Assembly: GCA_964444125.1 (NCBI GenBank)
Contig: CAYUFB010000001.1
Span: 1-64,000 of the forward strand
Origin: CAYUFB01 sp964444125
GTDB lineage: Bacteria > Patescibacteriota > Dojkabacteria > B142 > JAFGMG01
Length of the DNA: 64,000 bases
Reading direction: 5' to 3'
The notes under the pieces are model-generated. The model was not told where the DNA came from, ran no database searches, and saw only the letters and a list, made by a program, of their open reading frames with translations. The translations under genes were made by a program, and so were the position numbers. Of the stretch, positions 35,229 through 44,729 are shown in pieces (the first letter of the stretch is position 1; each line of letters opens with the position of its first letter).

Positions 35229-37175
35229 ATGGGATTATTTAGCAAAAAGAAAAAACAGCAAGCTGGCAATATTGTACAAAAACAACAAAGTCAAGCAAGT
35301 AGTATGCAGGCTGAAGACAAGGCGGTCAAGGAGTTTGCTTCAGGGTTAATTAGTCCCAAAGACATCATTGCTCCTTCTGCAATCGAGGTTGATTTCAATC
35401 ATCTTCTAGTTGGTTCTAAATATTTTAGAACTTATTTTGTAACTGGTTATCCAAGATTTGTGGGAGCGAACTGGTTATCTCCACTTATCAATTTTGATCA
35501 TCCAATAGATATATCTACCTATTATTATCCCGTAGATACTGGTCTTGTCATGGAAAGGATAAAAAGGAAGATTGGTGAGTTTGAAGCGACAATAAATCTG
35601 GCATTAGATGAAGGCAAAATCCCAGATCCAAATGTCAAAGTCGCATTAGCAGATGCAAGGGAACTGCAGGATCAATTAGCAAGCGGTACTGAGAAATATT
35701 TTCATTTTGCCTTGTATATTACTATTAGAGCCGAATCACTTAAACAGCTTGAAAAAATTTCTAGAAAAATTGAATCAACTTTGGCCTCTATTGGCGTTAT
35801 AATCAAAATGGCAACTTTGCAACAGGAAGAAGGCTTTAGAACTACTATGCCAATAGCTCATGATGAAATCTATATTACTAGGAATATGGATACGACTTCA
35901 CTCGCTACGACTTTTCCTTTTGTAAGCTCTGAGCTTACTATGGATGATGGAATTCTATATGGCCTAAACAAACACAATAGTAGTTTGGTTATTTTTGATA
36001 GATTTCAACTCGCAAATGCAAATATGGTCGTATTTGCAACGTCTGGAGCGGGCAAAAGTTATTTTGTGAAACTTGAGGCGATGCGAAGTCTTATGTTTGG
36101 TACAGAAATTATTGTGATTGATCCTGAAAAAGAATACGAAAAACTCTGCAAAACAATTGGTGGCGAATATATATCGTTTTCTCAAGATGGAGATCAAAAA
36201 CTTAATCCTTTTGAACTTTCTGGGGTATATTTGAAAGACGAGGATGAATTAAGATTTAAGATTCTGGCACTAAATGGTCTACTAAAAATTATGCTTGGGA
36301 CTAAGCTCTCACCAGAACAAAGTGCAATATTAGATAGAGCTATTATTCTATGTTATAAAGAAAAAGGAATTACACCAGATCCTTCTACACAAAGAAATCA
36401 ACCTCCATTACTTTCTGATCTGTACAAAATCTTGCAAGCTATGGCAGAACCTGATGCACATCTATTAGCAACTAGGCTAGAGAAGTATGTAAAAGGTAGT
36501 GCTGCTGGAATTTTTGATAGGCCATCAAATATTCAAATCAAAAATACGTTTACAGTATTTTCTATTCGAGATCTTTCAGATGATTTGAGACCTATAGCTA
36601 TGTATATGATGCTTGATTATATTTGGACGAGAATCAAAAGAGACCGCAAGAAAAGAATATTGGTTATTGATGAAGCTTGGTGGATGATGCAACATGAAGA
36701 CGCAGCCCGTTTCATTCATTCTATTGCTAAAAGATCAAGGAAATATGCACTAGGGCTTACAACTATCACACAAGACGTTGAAGATTTCTTAAACACTGAT
36801 TATGGCAAAGCAGTTGTGACAAACTCTGCTTTGCAGGTTTTGCTGAAACAAAGTCCAGTTGCAATTGATAAAATTCAAAATATTTTTTATCTAACTTCGG
36901 GAGAAAAAAATTACTTACTTTCAGCAGGAATTGGGGAAGGTCTGTTTTTTGCAGGATCAAATCATGTAGCTATTCAAGTTATTGCAAGTGAAAATGAACA
37001 TAATCTAATTACAACAAATCCGCTTGAATTGATTGAACGGCAGAAAAAAGAGGAGGAAGCTTTGAAAATCCAAGAGGAAGAGAAGTTAAAGGCGCAAAGA
37101 GAAGGGGCTGAACAATCAGTAGATGAGACTCAAGCTGGTCAAAATACTGTAGATGTCACAGATGGGGTGGTTTAA
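35229..37175 (+). CDS. VirB4-type secretion ATPase
   Basis: 648 residues. The N-terminal VirB4 domain includes TYYYPVDTGLVMERIKRKI. Walker A is ATSGAGKSYFVKLE (about 272-285), then IIVIDPEKEYEKL; Walker B is KRILVIDEAWWMM; a downstream arginine region is GLTTITQDVEDFL. The C-terminus is low-complexity and charged. It energises a type IV secretion or pilus-like machine in the inner membrane. No relaxase or VirD4 is in the window, so conjugation is not supported. Confidence 0.9.
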   Translation: MGLFSKKKKQQAGNIVQKQQSQASSMQAEDKAVKEFASGLISPKDIIAPSAIEVDFNHLLVGSKYFRTYFVTGYPRFVGANWLSPLINFDHPIDISTYYYPVDTGLVMERIKRKIGEFEATINLALDEGKIPDPNVKVALADARELQDQLASGTEKYFHFALYITIRAESLKQLEKISRKIESTLASIGVIIKMATLQQEEGFRTTMPIAHDEIYITRNMDTTSLATTFPFVSSELTMDDGILYGLNKHNSSLVIFDRFQLANANMVVFATSGAGKSYFVKLEAMRSLMFGTEIIVIDPEKEYEKLCKTIGGEYISFSQDGDQKLNPFELSGVYLKDEDELRFKILALNGLLKIMLGTKLSPEQSAILDRAIILCYKEKGITPDPSTQRNQPPLLSDLYKILQAMAEPDAHLLATRLEKYVKGSAAGIFDRPSNIQIKNTFTVFSIRDLSDDLRPIAMYMMLDYIWTRIKRDRKKRILVIDEAWWMMQHEDAARFIHSIAKRSRKYALGLTTITQDVEDFLNTDYGKAVVTNSALQVLLKQSPVAIDKIQNIFYLTSGEKNYLLSAGIGEGLFFAGSNHVAIQVIASENEHNLITTNPLELIERQKKEEEALKIQEEEKLKAQREGAEQSVDETQAGQNTVDVTDGVV

Positions 37176-37198
37176 ATCAAATATTAGTAATAATACTG

Positions 37199-37798
37199 AT
37201 GCTTAATTTCTTAAAAACAGAATATACAATCAACGTGTTTGGCTGGATCATGCTTGTTGGAGCTTTTGTGTTTTTGGTTCTTGCTTTTACAAGTTTCAAT
37301 CATTGGAGGCATAAAATGTTAGAACGAAGGATGGAATCTGCCCAACAGAAGACTGGATTTCTGGGCAAACCACTTATGCAATTTATAGTAATTATGCTTA
37401 TGGTGGGATCAATTGCTACAGGTGTTTATTTGCAATATCAAAAAGATAGTAGCCCAGCGATTTCTGAGGCAACGAGGAAATACCAATTGTCGCTTGATTA
37501 TAAAAGTAATTTTGTTTCTAGTACACAAAGAATGTTGGAAATTGAAGTAACCCCGTCTGTTGCAGATCAAAAATGGGGGCAAGATGGAGATCAGTTTGAT
37601 ATTTTTATCAATATAATACCAAATGACGAGAAGACAAGAAACTTACAAAAACAAGTTGATTTTTTTGAATTAAATAAATCAGCTTCGAGTTTGAGCAAGG
37701 TTACGGCAACTATTCAACCCGGTAATTACAAAATTAAAGTAGTTATCAAACATAATAACACTACATTTGGTAATGATTATGAGGTTCAAATTCCATAA
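37199..37798 (+). CDS. Membrane protein of the T4SS-like set, unknown function
   Basis: 199 residues. Two hydrophobic helices: WIMLVGAFVFLVLAFTSF and FIVIMLMVGSIATGVYLQY, then an outer beta-rich domain (LSLDYKSNFVSSTQRMLEIEVTPSV...YKIKVVIKHNNTTFG). It is 23 bases after VirB4 and so probably part of the same machine. Not recognised beyond that. Its stop is directly upstream of the rnpB promoter. Confidence 0.6.
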   Translation: MLNFLKTEYTINVFGWIMLVGAFVFLVLAFTSFNHWRHKMLERRMESAQQKTGFLGKPLMQFIVIMLMVGSIATGVYLQYQKDSSPAISEATRKYQLSLDYKSNFVSSTQRMLEIEVTPSVADQKWGQDGDQFDIFINIIPNDEKTRNLQKQVDFFELNKSASSLSKVTATIQPGNYKIKVVIKHNNTTFGNDYEVQIP

Positions 37799-37805
37799 AA
37801 TATGC

Positions 37806-37811
37806 TATAAT
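37806..37811 (+). promoter_or_regulatory. -10 box of the rnpB promoter
   Basis: TATAAT seven bases before the proposed RNase P RNA 5' end, giving a start site at about 37817. No good -35 hexamer is seen. Confidence 0.5.
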
Positions 37812-37816
37812 GTCAT

Positions 37817-38166
37817 ACCAATCTAGACAATCGCGGTAAGAGAGACCTAGGTCTTTATTGCTGAGGAAAGTCCGGACATCGAGATCTTGTCTTACAAGAT
37901 CAAAATAGTACCTTAGAGCGTCAAATAATTGACGTATATAAGGCAGGGAGTGATCTCTGGAATAGGGCCACAGAAAAATACCGCCTTGGATTTATTTCGA
38001 GGTAAGGTTGAAAAGGTGAGGTAAGAGCTCACCGGCTTGATAAGCAATTATCAAGTGCTAGGTAACCTCTACTAGATGCAACCAAGCAAAATTTTGGGCA
38101 ATAGATAAATGATTGTCGCTTAATTTCTTAAGAAATTTAAGCACAGAATCCGGCTTATTGATTGGT
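37817..38166 (+). ncRNA. rnpB: RNase P RNA
   Basis: Catalytic RNA that trims the 5' end of tRNAs. Conserved core blocks are present in order: GAGGAAAGTCCGGAC, GGGCCACAGAAAAATACCGCC, AAGGTTGAAAAGGTGAGGTAAGAGCTCACCG, and ACAGAATCCGGCTTAT at the 3' end. P1 can form from ACCAATC (37817-37823) and GATTGGT (38160-38166), which sets the ends. About 350 nt, bacterial type A-like. The 3' end touches the stop of the convergent metallopeptidase gene. Its protein partner RnpA is not in the window. Confidence 0.93.
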
Positions 38167-38855
38167 TATCTTCTTCTGTCATTTAGTCCATCTATCTTGA
38201 GTATGAAATATAGAAGTGAACTAAATGAACTTATTAATCCTGCAAGATAAGTTAATGATGCTGCGATTAAAACTTTTTTGGCTCCTGTCATTTCTGTCGG
38301 ATCGAGTAGGTTATTTTTTCGAATTAAATGCAACGCTTTTTTACTTGCATCAATCTCAAGCGGCAGGGTCAGTAAACTAAAAAGTGTTGAACCAGAAAAA
38401 AGAATTACACCCAGCCAGCCAAGATTAATACTTGAAATAAGTAGTGCAATAATAATTAGAAAGTATCCAATATTTGTACCAATATTTACAACAGGAACGA
38501 TAATACTCCTGGACTTAAATAATAAACTTCCTTGCTTATGTTGTACTGCATGTCCAACTTCATGGGCTGCAATAGCTATTGAACTGATTGTTGGGGTATT
38601 GGCAATTTGATGCGATAAGGTCAGTACACGATTGGTTGGATTATAATTGTCACCAAGATGTGTACTTGTGCTTGCAAGTGAAATGGGTAGATTCTGGTCT
38701 TGTGCTAGGATTTTGACTGCGTCAAGCCCAGTAAGGTTTTTGGATGTGACAATGTTTAAATATTTTGAACTGTAATATTTCACCAATAATGATGCTAGTA
38801 TTGATAATAGAAGTGCCGGCAGTGCAAATAGTAAGTATCCTGAATCTATATACAT
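38166..38855 (-). CDS. Membrane zinc metallopeptidase (YugP-like)
   Basis: 229 residues. The N-terminal helix (YLLFALPALLLSILASLLVKYY) is followed by the zinc motif AIAAHEVGHAVQH (HExxH), then RSIIVPVVNIGTNIGYFLIII and two or three further helices. This is the layout of YugP-type neutral zinc metallopeptidases. Substrates unknown; a membrane proteostasis role is inferred. Its promoter is at 38895-38924. Confidence 0.85.
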   Translation of the reverse strand: MYIDSGYLLFALPALLLSILASLLVKYYSSKYLNIVTSKNLTGLDAVKILAQDQNLPISLASTSTHLGDNYNPTNRVLTLSHQIANTPTISSIAIAAHEVGHAVQHKQGSLLFKSRSIIVPVVNIGTNIGYFLIIIALLISSINLGWLGVILFSGSTLFSLLTLPLEIDASKKALHLIRKNNLLDPTEMTGAKKVLIAASLTYLAGLISSFSSLLYFILKIDGLNDRRR

Positions 38856-38894
38856 TTTGAAAAAATAATGAATAATATTTATCTATGACAACAT

Positions 38895-38924
38895 ATTATA
38901 CTAGAAGATCTGCATTCTCTTCAA
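38895..38924 (-). promoter_or_regulatory. Predicted promoter of the zinc metallopeptidase gene
   Basis: On the minus strand: TTGAAG (38924-38919), 18-base spacer, TATAAT (38900-38895). The start would be near 38888, about 33 bases before the ATG at 38855. Confidence 0.6.
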
Positions 38925-39458
38925 ATAATTAGAGTATAAGCATATTGAACAATATGTTTGGGGAATATTTAACTGTTTTGTTTATGAGTGTGCTGAGATG
39001 CAGATGATATACAAATGATTTGGATTTAGAGAACCCTTGTTGGGTAGGTCCTTATGAGGGGAGATCGTAACATCGTTCAATATTGCATATCCTTTATGTA
39101 ACACTCGGCTCATTTAGAATCAGAAAATAGATAAATATGTCTAGTTATTTATATTTTCACTATCTTGTAAGCCCCCGTCTTTCAAGAATATCCAGTTTCA
39201 TGAAGTTTCTATTTTTTCTTTATCATTGTGCCTCTTTTGGGGGCAGTAAATGTGTTTCTGGATAGCTCTAGTCAAATTGGGATTGATGAATATGGTGCAA
39301 CTTCTTGTAACGATATTATTTAGAAAGTAAGTGTTTGAGAAAGTTGAACAAGCGTCTGGAAGTCTCTATGTGTAAGCTTATTGTACATTTAGCTTTGTGT
39401 TTTGAGTAATTCGTTTAATTTTCGATAATAATTTGAAGAAATGTTACGAATCAAGGAT
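38925..39458. other. Gene-free region of 534 bases, possible structured RNA
   Basis: No convincing ORF on either strand; one of the longest gene-free stretches in the window. Possible pairings: GAGTGT (38986-38991) with ACACTC (39101-39106), enclosing ATGCA with TGCAT, hairpin ACCCTTGTTGGGT and hairpin CCTTATGAGG; separately GCCCCC (about 39171-39176) with GGGGGC. This suggests a folded RNA, strand unknown. It does not match SRP RNA, tmRNA, 6S or a riboswitch I can recognise. Confidence 0.35.
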
Positions 39459-42395
39459 TTATCTTCCATGACATTTTTTGAACTTTTTGCCACTTCCACA
39501 CCAGCAAGGATCATTCCTACCGAGTTTTGTTTTGGCTGATGATACAAAGGTTTTCTCTTTTTCATTTTTTGATGTAGCTTGTTTCGCATCCATTACATTT
39601 GAAATTGATTGAAGCATCTCTCTCGTGCCTTCAAGTATATCTGATATTTCACTATCGTTAGTTCTCATTCTGATCGTTGGTTGAGATTGAGTACTAAGTT
39701 TCTTTGTTACTTTAAGAATTCTTCTATTTATTTGAGAATTAATACCGTTGATAAATATTTCAAATTGGTTGAAGCCTTCATTTTTGTATTCAACAAGCGG
39801 ATCCCTTTGGGCGTATCCTCTAAGTCCAATTCCCTCCCTTAAATCCTCCATAGTTTCAAGATGTGAGGTCCATAAATTATCCATTGTCTCAAGGCTTACA
39901 ATTTTGACAACTTCATAATAGTCTAGCCCTAATTCTTCTTGTTGTATTTTGTGAACTTCTCTAATGATATTGCTCAAATACTCAATAATGTATTCTTTTG
40001 GTTTATCTTTTAGTTCATCATATATGTGTAAAGTTATCTGATTGCTTTTCTGATCTTTGCCTTTACGCAAATTTTCGATGGCTTTTGTGATTAAAGTATC
40101 CGGTGCAAGATCTAAAAAGTTTTCGATTAGTTTCTTCAGATCTATTTTGTCATCTCGATCATCAAAGAAATGATTAGCAACGATTGTCTCTACCTCTTCT
40201 ATTAATTGATCTTGAATTAGTTGTCTAATATCTTCTTGTGCATTCTGGACGGTTATATCAGATAGATCCTTTTTGGATAATGCCGGGTAATTAAGAAAAT
40301 ATCCTAATGAATTTTCAGTTTTTTCTAAAATTGATCTTCTCCTGACATAATAGATTTCTCTTTGTTGATTCATGACGTCATCGTATTCAACAACTCTCTT
40401 TCTGGAATCAAAATGCATGTTTTCCATTTTCTTTTGAGCAGTTTCAATTGAACGTCCGATAAGTCCTGCTTCAATTGGCATATCATCGGGGATATTTGTC
40501 ATTTCCATTATCTTTTGGACTATCTGACCTCCTTGAATTCGCATGATGTCATCATCAAGGGAGATAAAGAAACGGCTTCGTCCAGGATCTCCTTGTCGAC
40601 CTGAACGTCCTCTAAGCTGATTGTCTATACGTCTAGATTCATGTCTTTGTGTACCTAAAACGTATAGTCCTCCAACTTTTGTTACTCCGTTTTCAAGTGG
40701 AATATCGGTACCACGGCCTGCCATGTTTGTAGCAATGGTTACAGCCCCTTTTCTTCCAGCTTTTGAAACTATCATGGCCTCTTTTTCGTGATGTTTTGCA
40801 TTCAATACTTCATGTTCGATTCCCATTTTATCAACTAATTTGCTTATATATTCTGAATCTTCAATTGAGGTGGTACCTACAAGAATTGGTTGCCCAGTCG
40901 CGTGAGCTTCTTTGATTTCCTTTGCAACAGCATCAAACTTTGCTTTTCTATTTTTGTAGACCCTATCATTTTCATCTTTTCGAATAACTGGCTTGTTTGT
41001 TGGTATTTCGACAGAATCCAGTTTATATATCCTAAAAAATTCTTCTGCTTCTGTCATGATTGTTCCAGAACCTCCGGAAATAATTTTGTACAATCTAAAG
41101 AAGTTTTGGAAAGTGATTGTTGCTAATGTCTTGGATTCTTTTTTGATCTCTACGCCCTCTTTCGCTTCTATTGCTTGGTGCAATCCTTCGGAATATCTTC
41201 TGCCTGAAAGGACTCTACCTGTAAACTGATCGACAATGAGTACTTCCCCATCTCGAACAAGATAATCTATATCTTTTTTAAACAGACTTTGTGCCTTAAG
41301 AGCATTTTCAAGATGATGAGCAAGTTGATAGTCTTCCCAGATGTTTTTGACATTTAAGAATTTTTCCATCTTTTCAATGCCAATTTCAGTTAATACTGCT
41401 GATCTGGCTTTCTCGTCAACTGTATAGTCTTCTTCTATCTTGAGCCTTTTTACGATACCTGCAAATTTCTGATACAACTCATTTGATATTTCTGCAGGAG
41501 CAGAAATAATCAATGGAGTTCTGGCTTCGTCAATTAAGATAGAATCGGCTTCGTCAATAATACAAAAATATAACTCGCTTTGTTTGATCGAACCTAAATC
41601 CCTGGCCATATTATCTCTCAAATAATCAAATCCAAATTCATTGTTGGTACCATAAACAATATCAGATGCGTATGATTCCTTTTTGTCGCATTCAATTAGG
41701 TTGTATCCTCGCATATTGGATATCTTAAGTCCGCCATTTGTCTTATAATGTTCTTGAGCTTCTTTGTAGACATCTTCTCCTTTTAGTTTTTCTACCATTT
41801 CGTCTGGTATGAATCTGTAACTTGATTCAGGGGTAATCACGCCAACAGTTAATCCAAGTTCATGGGCAATATGTCCGGCATATTCGCCACCAACTCTAGC
41901 AAGATAATCATTGACAGTCACTACGTGTGAGCCTCTACCGGCAAGGGCATAAAGAAAAGCCGGAAGTTGAAAAACCATTGTTTTTCCTTCTCCAGTTTTA
42001 AGTTCAGTAAGTTTGTGACCTTGAGAGAGGATAATACCTGCGATGTACTGTACATCGAAGTATGATATGCCCACTTTTCTTTTATAGACTTCGTTGATAA
42101 GTGGGAAAAATTCTGGGATTAAGTTATAAAGCTCATTTTTTAGATCGTTTTCTTTTTTTTGATATTTTTGTGATGTTTCAGATTGAGTTTGCAGAGAGGA
42201 TCTTGCCTCATCGGGTATTGCATCGACAAATTTTTCTAGTGAACGCTTTATATCTTGAACTTTTTCGACAATCTGTTTGTCATTTAGTTTAGATGCACTT
42301 ATCTCTTTTTCTTTTATTAATTTAAGAATAGGCTGTACGTTTTTTATGGCTTTTTCATTTGAGTCAAAAAAGCTACCGAATAATTTTTTGAACAT
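39459..42395 (-). CDS. secA: Preprotein translocase ATPase SecA
   Basis: 978 residues, full length. Walker A LKTGEGKTMVFQLPAFLYAL; DEAD-type IIDEADSILIDEARTPLIIS; GTDIPLENGVTKVGGLYVLGTQRHESRRIDNQLRGRSGRQGDPG near the second RecA lobe; C-terminal zinc motif GRNDPCWCGSGKKFKKCHG. It drives export through SecY. It is monocistronic; the next gene upstream is divergent. Confidence 0.97.
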   Translation of the reverse strand: MFKKLFGSFFDSNEKAIKNVQPILKLIKEKEISASKLNDKQIVEKVQDIKRSLEKFVDAIPDEARSSLQTQSETSQKYQKKENDLKNELYNLIPEFFPLINEVYKRKVGISYFDVQYIAGIILSQGHKLTELKTGEGKTMVFQLPAFLYALAGRGSHVVTVNDYLARVGGEYAGHIAHELGLTVGVITPESSYRFIPDEMVEKLKGEDVYKEAQEHYKTNGGLKISNMRGYNLIECDKKESYASDIVYGTNNEFGFDYLRDNMARDLGSIKQSELYFCIIDEADSILIDEARTPLIISAPAEISNELYQKFAGIVKRLKIEEDYTVDEKARSAVLTEIGIEKMEKFLNVKNIWEDYQLAHHLENALKAQSLFKKDIDYLVRDGEVLIVDQFTGRVLSGRRYSEGLHQAIEAKEGVEIKKESKTLATITFQNFFRLYKIISGGSGTIMTEAEEFFRIYKLDSVEIPTNKPVIRKDENDRVYKNRKAKFDAVAKEIKEAHATGQPILVGTTSIEDSEYISKLVDKMGIEHEVLNAKHHEKEAMIVSKAGRKGAVTIATNMAGRGTDIPLENGVTKVGGLYVLGTQRHESRRIDNQLRGRSGRQGDPGRSRFFISLDDDIMRIQGGQIVQKIMEMTNIPDDMPIEAGLIGRSIETAQKKMENMHFDSRKRVVEYDDVMNQQREIYYVRRRSILEKTENSLGYFLNYPALSKKDLSDITVQNAQEDIRQLIQDQLIEEVETIVANHFFDDRDDKIDLKKLIENFLDLAPDTLITKAIENLRKGKDQKSNQITLHIYDELKDKPKEYIIEYLSNIIREVHKIQQEELGLDYYEVVKIVSLETMDNLWTSHLETMEDLREGIGLRGYAQRDPLVEYKNEGFNQFEIFINGINSQINRRILKVTKKLSTQSQPTIRMRTNDSEISDILEGTREMLQSISNVMDAKQATSKNEKEKTFVSSAKTKLGRNDPCWCGSGKKFKKCHGR

Positions 42396-42493
42396 ATTTG
42401 TAAATTTTAATTATCTTAACTCGTGAAGTTTATCACAATCTAACTACTATCTAAAAATAAATTTGGGCTATATTGATTTTTAGTGATATTTTC

Positions 42494-42522
42494 TTGAAAA
42501 ATGGCCAATTAGTCTGTAGACT
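42494..42522 (+). promoter_or_regulatory. Predicted promoter of the CAP-domain gene
   Basis: TTGAAA, 17-base spacer, TAGACT. A start site about 7 bases on would lie within three bases of ATG 42532, so the mRNA may be nearly leaderless. The -10 overlaps the palindrome AGTCTGTAGACT (42511-42522), a possible operator. Confidence 0.5.
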
Positions 42523-42531
42523 GACCCTAAC

Positions 42532-43917
42532 ATGAGACAATATTTCTTGCCGACAGAACAAAACGGTTTTACTCCAAAATTATTAAGTAGAGGAGTGATA
42601 ACTACTTACACTTTGATATTACTAGTGTTTAATATCCTTTCTGCGAATGTCTCAGTACTTAGAGTTCATGCTGCTGTCGATACTGTAAGTATTTTGAATT
42701 TACATAATGAAGCAAGAGCCAAGCAGGGGTTAGAAAACTTACGATTAAATTCGAGACTTAATAAATCAGCTCAGCTAAAAGCTCAAGCTATGCTTGAGAC
42801 GGATTGTTGGGACCATTATTGTCCAAATGGCAAATCTCCGTGGGATTTTTTTGATGAAGCTGGTTATAATTATATTTATGCTGGGGAGAATTTAGCTGAA
42901 GGCTTTGAAGATAACAAAACCGTCTTTGAGGCTTGGATGAATAGCAAAACACATAGGGACAATATACTTCGTGGTGAGTTTAGGGAAGTCGGTATTGGGA
43001 TTGTCTATGGAAGATTCCAAGGAATTCAAAACAATGCCATAATTGTAGTACATTTTGGGACAAGGCCTGGAGCTGGTACTATTGTAGGCGAAAATGATAT
43101 TTCAAACGGTTCTTCGCAGAGTGGTACACAAATCACTTGTCCTGAAGATGACCAAATCTTGAACAAGAATACTTTTGTAATCGAAGGTAAATCAGAAGAT
43201 GGAAGGATAATAGTTTCAGACAACAATAAAGATATCGGAGAATCAATTTCCGAATATGGATTATTTACATTCCGGATAAACAAAGAAAATGCGTTGGTTG
43301 ATGGGGATCACGTTCTTGGCGTCAAGAACACAAATACCGGATCTTCTGATGCAGTAAGTGTGGTTGTAGACACAATCCCACCAGTTATCAAAGAATTGAC
43401 GCTGCATTCGATTTCAAAGAACGAAACTGATATCGCAGTATTACAGGTCAAAACTGATGATGATGCAGTTAGGCTTGAATCGTCCTTATCAGACTTGGCC
43501 CTAATTGAAATAGCAGATAATACTTGGGAATTAGAAGTTCCTATTAGCGATGTCTACAAAAATAAAGAAATAATCATCACAGCTTATGATAAAGCAGGTA
43601 ACAGTGGTAGTGAAGAATTCAATCTGAGTGATATCAAAGGAGAGATTACAAATGAAGCACAGAGGTTATTGCCTGTTGGTATGGATATACCATTATACAT
43701 GCAACTTGGAATCAGACGATTGATAAACGTTGCGTTTATAGTGCTTCTATTGATATTACTAATAATCGACTATATTGCACTTGTGCACTACAATTTGCCT
43801 GACGCATTTATAAGGACCAAAACCAATTATCATATATCAATTTTTGTAATTCTCTTGTTGATTTCTATAGCGGGTGGATCCGCTGGAGAACTACTTGAGG
43901 GTGCTGCCCAATCATGA
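42532..43917 (+). CDS. CAP/SCP-domain membrane protein
   Basis: 461 residues. A signal/anchor helix (TTYTLILLVFNILSANVS) is followed by a CAP (SCP-like) domain at about 50-185: LNLHNEARAKQGLENLRLN...AMLETDCWDHYCPNGKSPWDFFDEAGYNYIYAGENLAEGF...MNSKTHRDNILRGEFREVGIGIV. Then come two Ig-like domains (240-360) and two C-terminal helices. CAP proteins are extracellular and may bind lipid or act on the cell wall. It overlaps the next membrane gene by four bases (ATGA). Confidence 0.85.
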   Translation: MRQYFLPTEQNGFTPKLLSRGVITTYTLILLVFNILSANVSVLRVHAAVDTVSILNLHNEARAKQGLENLRLNSRLNKSAQLKAQAMLETDCWDHYCPNGKSPWDFFDEAGYNYIYAGENLAEGFEDNKTVFEAWMNSKTHRDNILRGEFREVGIGIVYGRFQGIQNNAIIVVHFGTRPGAGTIVGENDISNGSSQSGTQITCPEDDQILNKNTFVIEGKSEDGRIIVSDNNKDIGESISEYGLFTFRINKENALVDGDHVLGVKNTNTGSSDAVSVVVDTIPPVIKELTLHSISKNETDIAVLQVKTDDDAVRLESSLSDLALIEIADNTWELEVPISDVYKNKEIIITAYDKAGNSGSEEFNLSDIKGEITNEAQRLLPVGMDIPLYMQLGIRRLINVAFIVLLLILLIIDYIALVHYNLPDAFIRTKTNYHISIFVILLLISIAGGSAGELLEGAAQS

Positions 43918-44723
43918 TTTTAGGTCAAAACAAAAAACCTATTCTATACTCATTTATCCTTATATTGGGGTTTTATTTCGTTCTAGTATCAAGAGATTAT
44001 TCTGTTGGTGAATTCATTGCCGCAATTGCTATCAATATAGTTTTGTTGATACTGATGATAGCCAATATCTGGAAGTCTGCTTCCAATAAATTGACACAAT
44101 TGGGGTTGCCAAAGGTAAATAACTACCCAGGCAAACTAAGTGCTATATATCATATCGTTTTTCCATTATTGATATTTATTGATTTCTGTTTGTTGATTTA
44201 CTTTAATTCATTTCCTTTATTTAGGCCGATTTTATTGATATTGGTTTTTATTACTTATTTTTTTGTATTTGTAAATATTCGAGCGTATTACGAGGATAAG
44301 TTTAAGTTGGAATTATCTACACATTTCATTTATACCTTGATAATTCTAATATCAAGTTTTGCTCTTGCCAATGCTGTATTAAGTATTTCAAATCTATACT
44401 CATTTGGGAGTCTTCTCTCATTATTATTATTGTTTATAGTCAATATGTGCTTGATTATTAGTGCTTTTTTGCATTATTGGGATATTGGTATCAAGATGGT
44501 TGTTGTATATCTAGTTTTCGCACTTATTCTTGCTACTGTTACTATTCTTTTGTTCATTGAGTTTGATTCAACCCTTAGAAGTTCATTCATTCAATCAATA
44601 TTGATGTATTTTGTATTTGCTATTCTGCAGCACAAGTTTGAGGGAAGTCTCTCTTTGGGAATAGTATTTGAATATGTTATCATTGCGTTATTGGGGTTTG
44701 TATTATTATACGGAGCGGGATAA
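43914..44723 (+). CDS. Polytopic membrane protein, unknown
   Basis: 269 residues, almost entirely hydrophobic: about eight helices (ILYSFILILGFYFVLVS, FIAAIAINIVLLILMIANI, LLIFIDFCLLIYF, ILVFITYFFVFVNI, FIYTLIILISSFALA, and others). No catalytic or transporter motif is visible. The coupling (ATGA) to the CAP-domain gene suggests a joint envelope function. Not assigned to a family. Confidence 0.65.
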   Translation: MILGQNKKPILYSFILILGFYFVLVSRDYSVGEFIAAIAINIVLLILMIANIWKSASNKLTQLGLPKVNNYPGKLSAIYHIVFPLLIFIDFCLLIYFNSFPLFRPILLILVFITYFFVFVNIRAYYEDKFKLELSTHFIYTLIILISSFALANAVLSISNLYSFGSLLSLLLLFIVNMCLIISAFLHYWDIGIKMVVVYLVFALILATVTILLFIEFDSTLRSSFIQSILMYFVFAILQHKFEGSLSLGIVFEYVIIALLGFVLLYGAG

Positions 44724-44729
44724 AAACTC

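Noticed and set aside
33710..37798. Conjugative element
   Set aside because: PrgI and VirB4 are present, but there is no relaxase, VirD4, attachment site or integrase; such sets are common in CPR chromosomes.
38980..39060. TPP riboswitch, suggested by GCTGAGATG and GAGAACCC
   Set aside because: The other conserved blocks (CCTGATCTGGATAATGCC, GCGTAGG) are absent and there is no thiamine gene nearby.
39389..39589. Separate short gene at the end of secA
   Set aside because: It overlaps the secA C-terminal zinc motif in another frame, with no conserved features.
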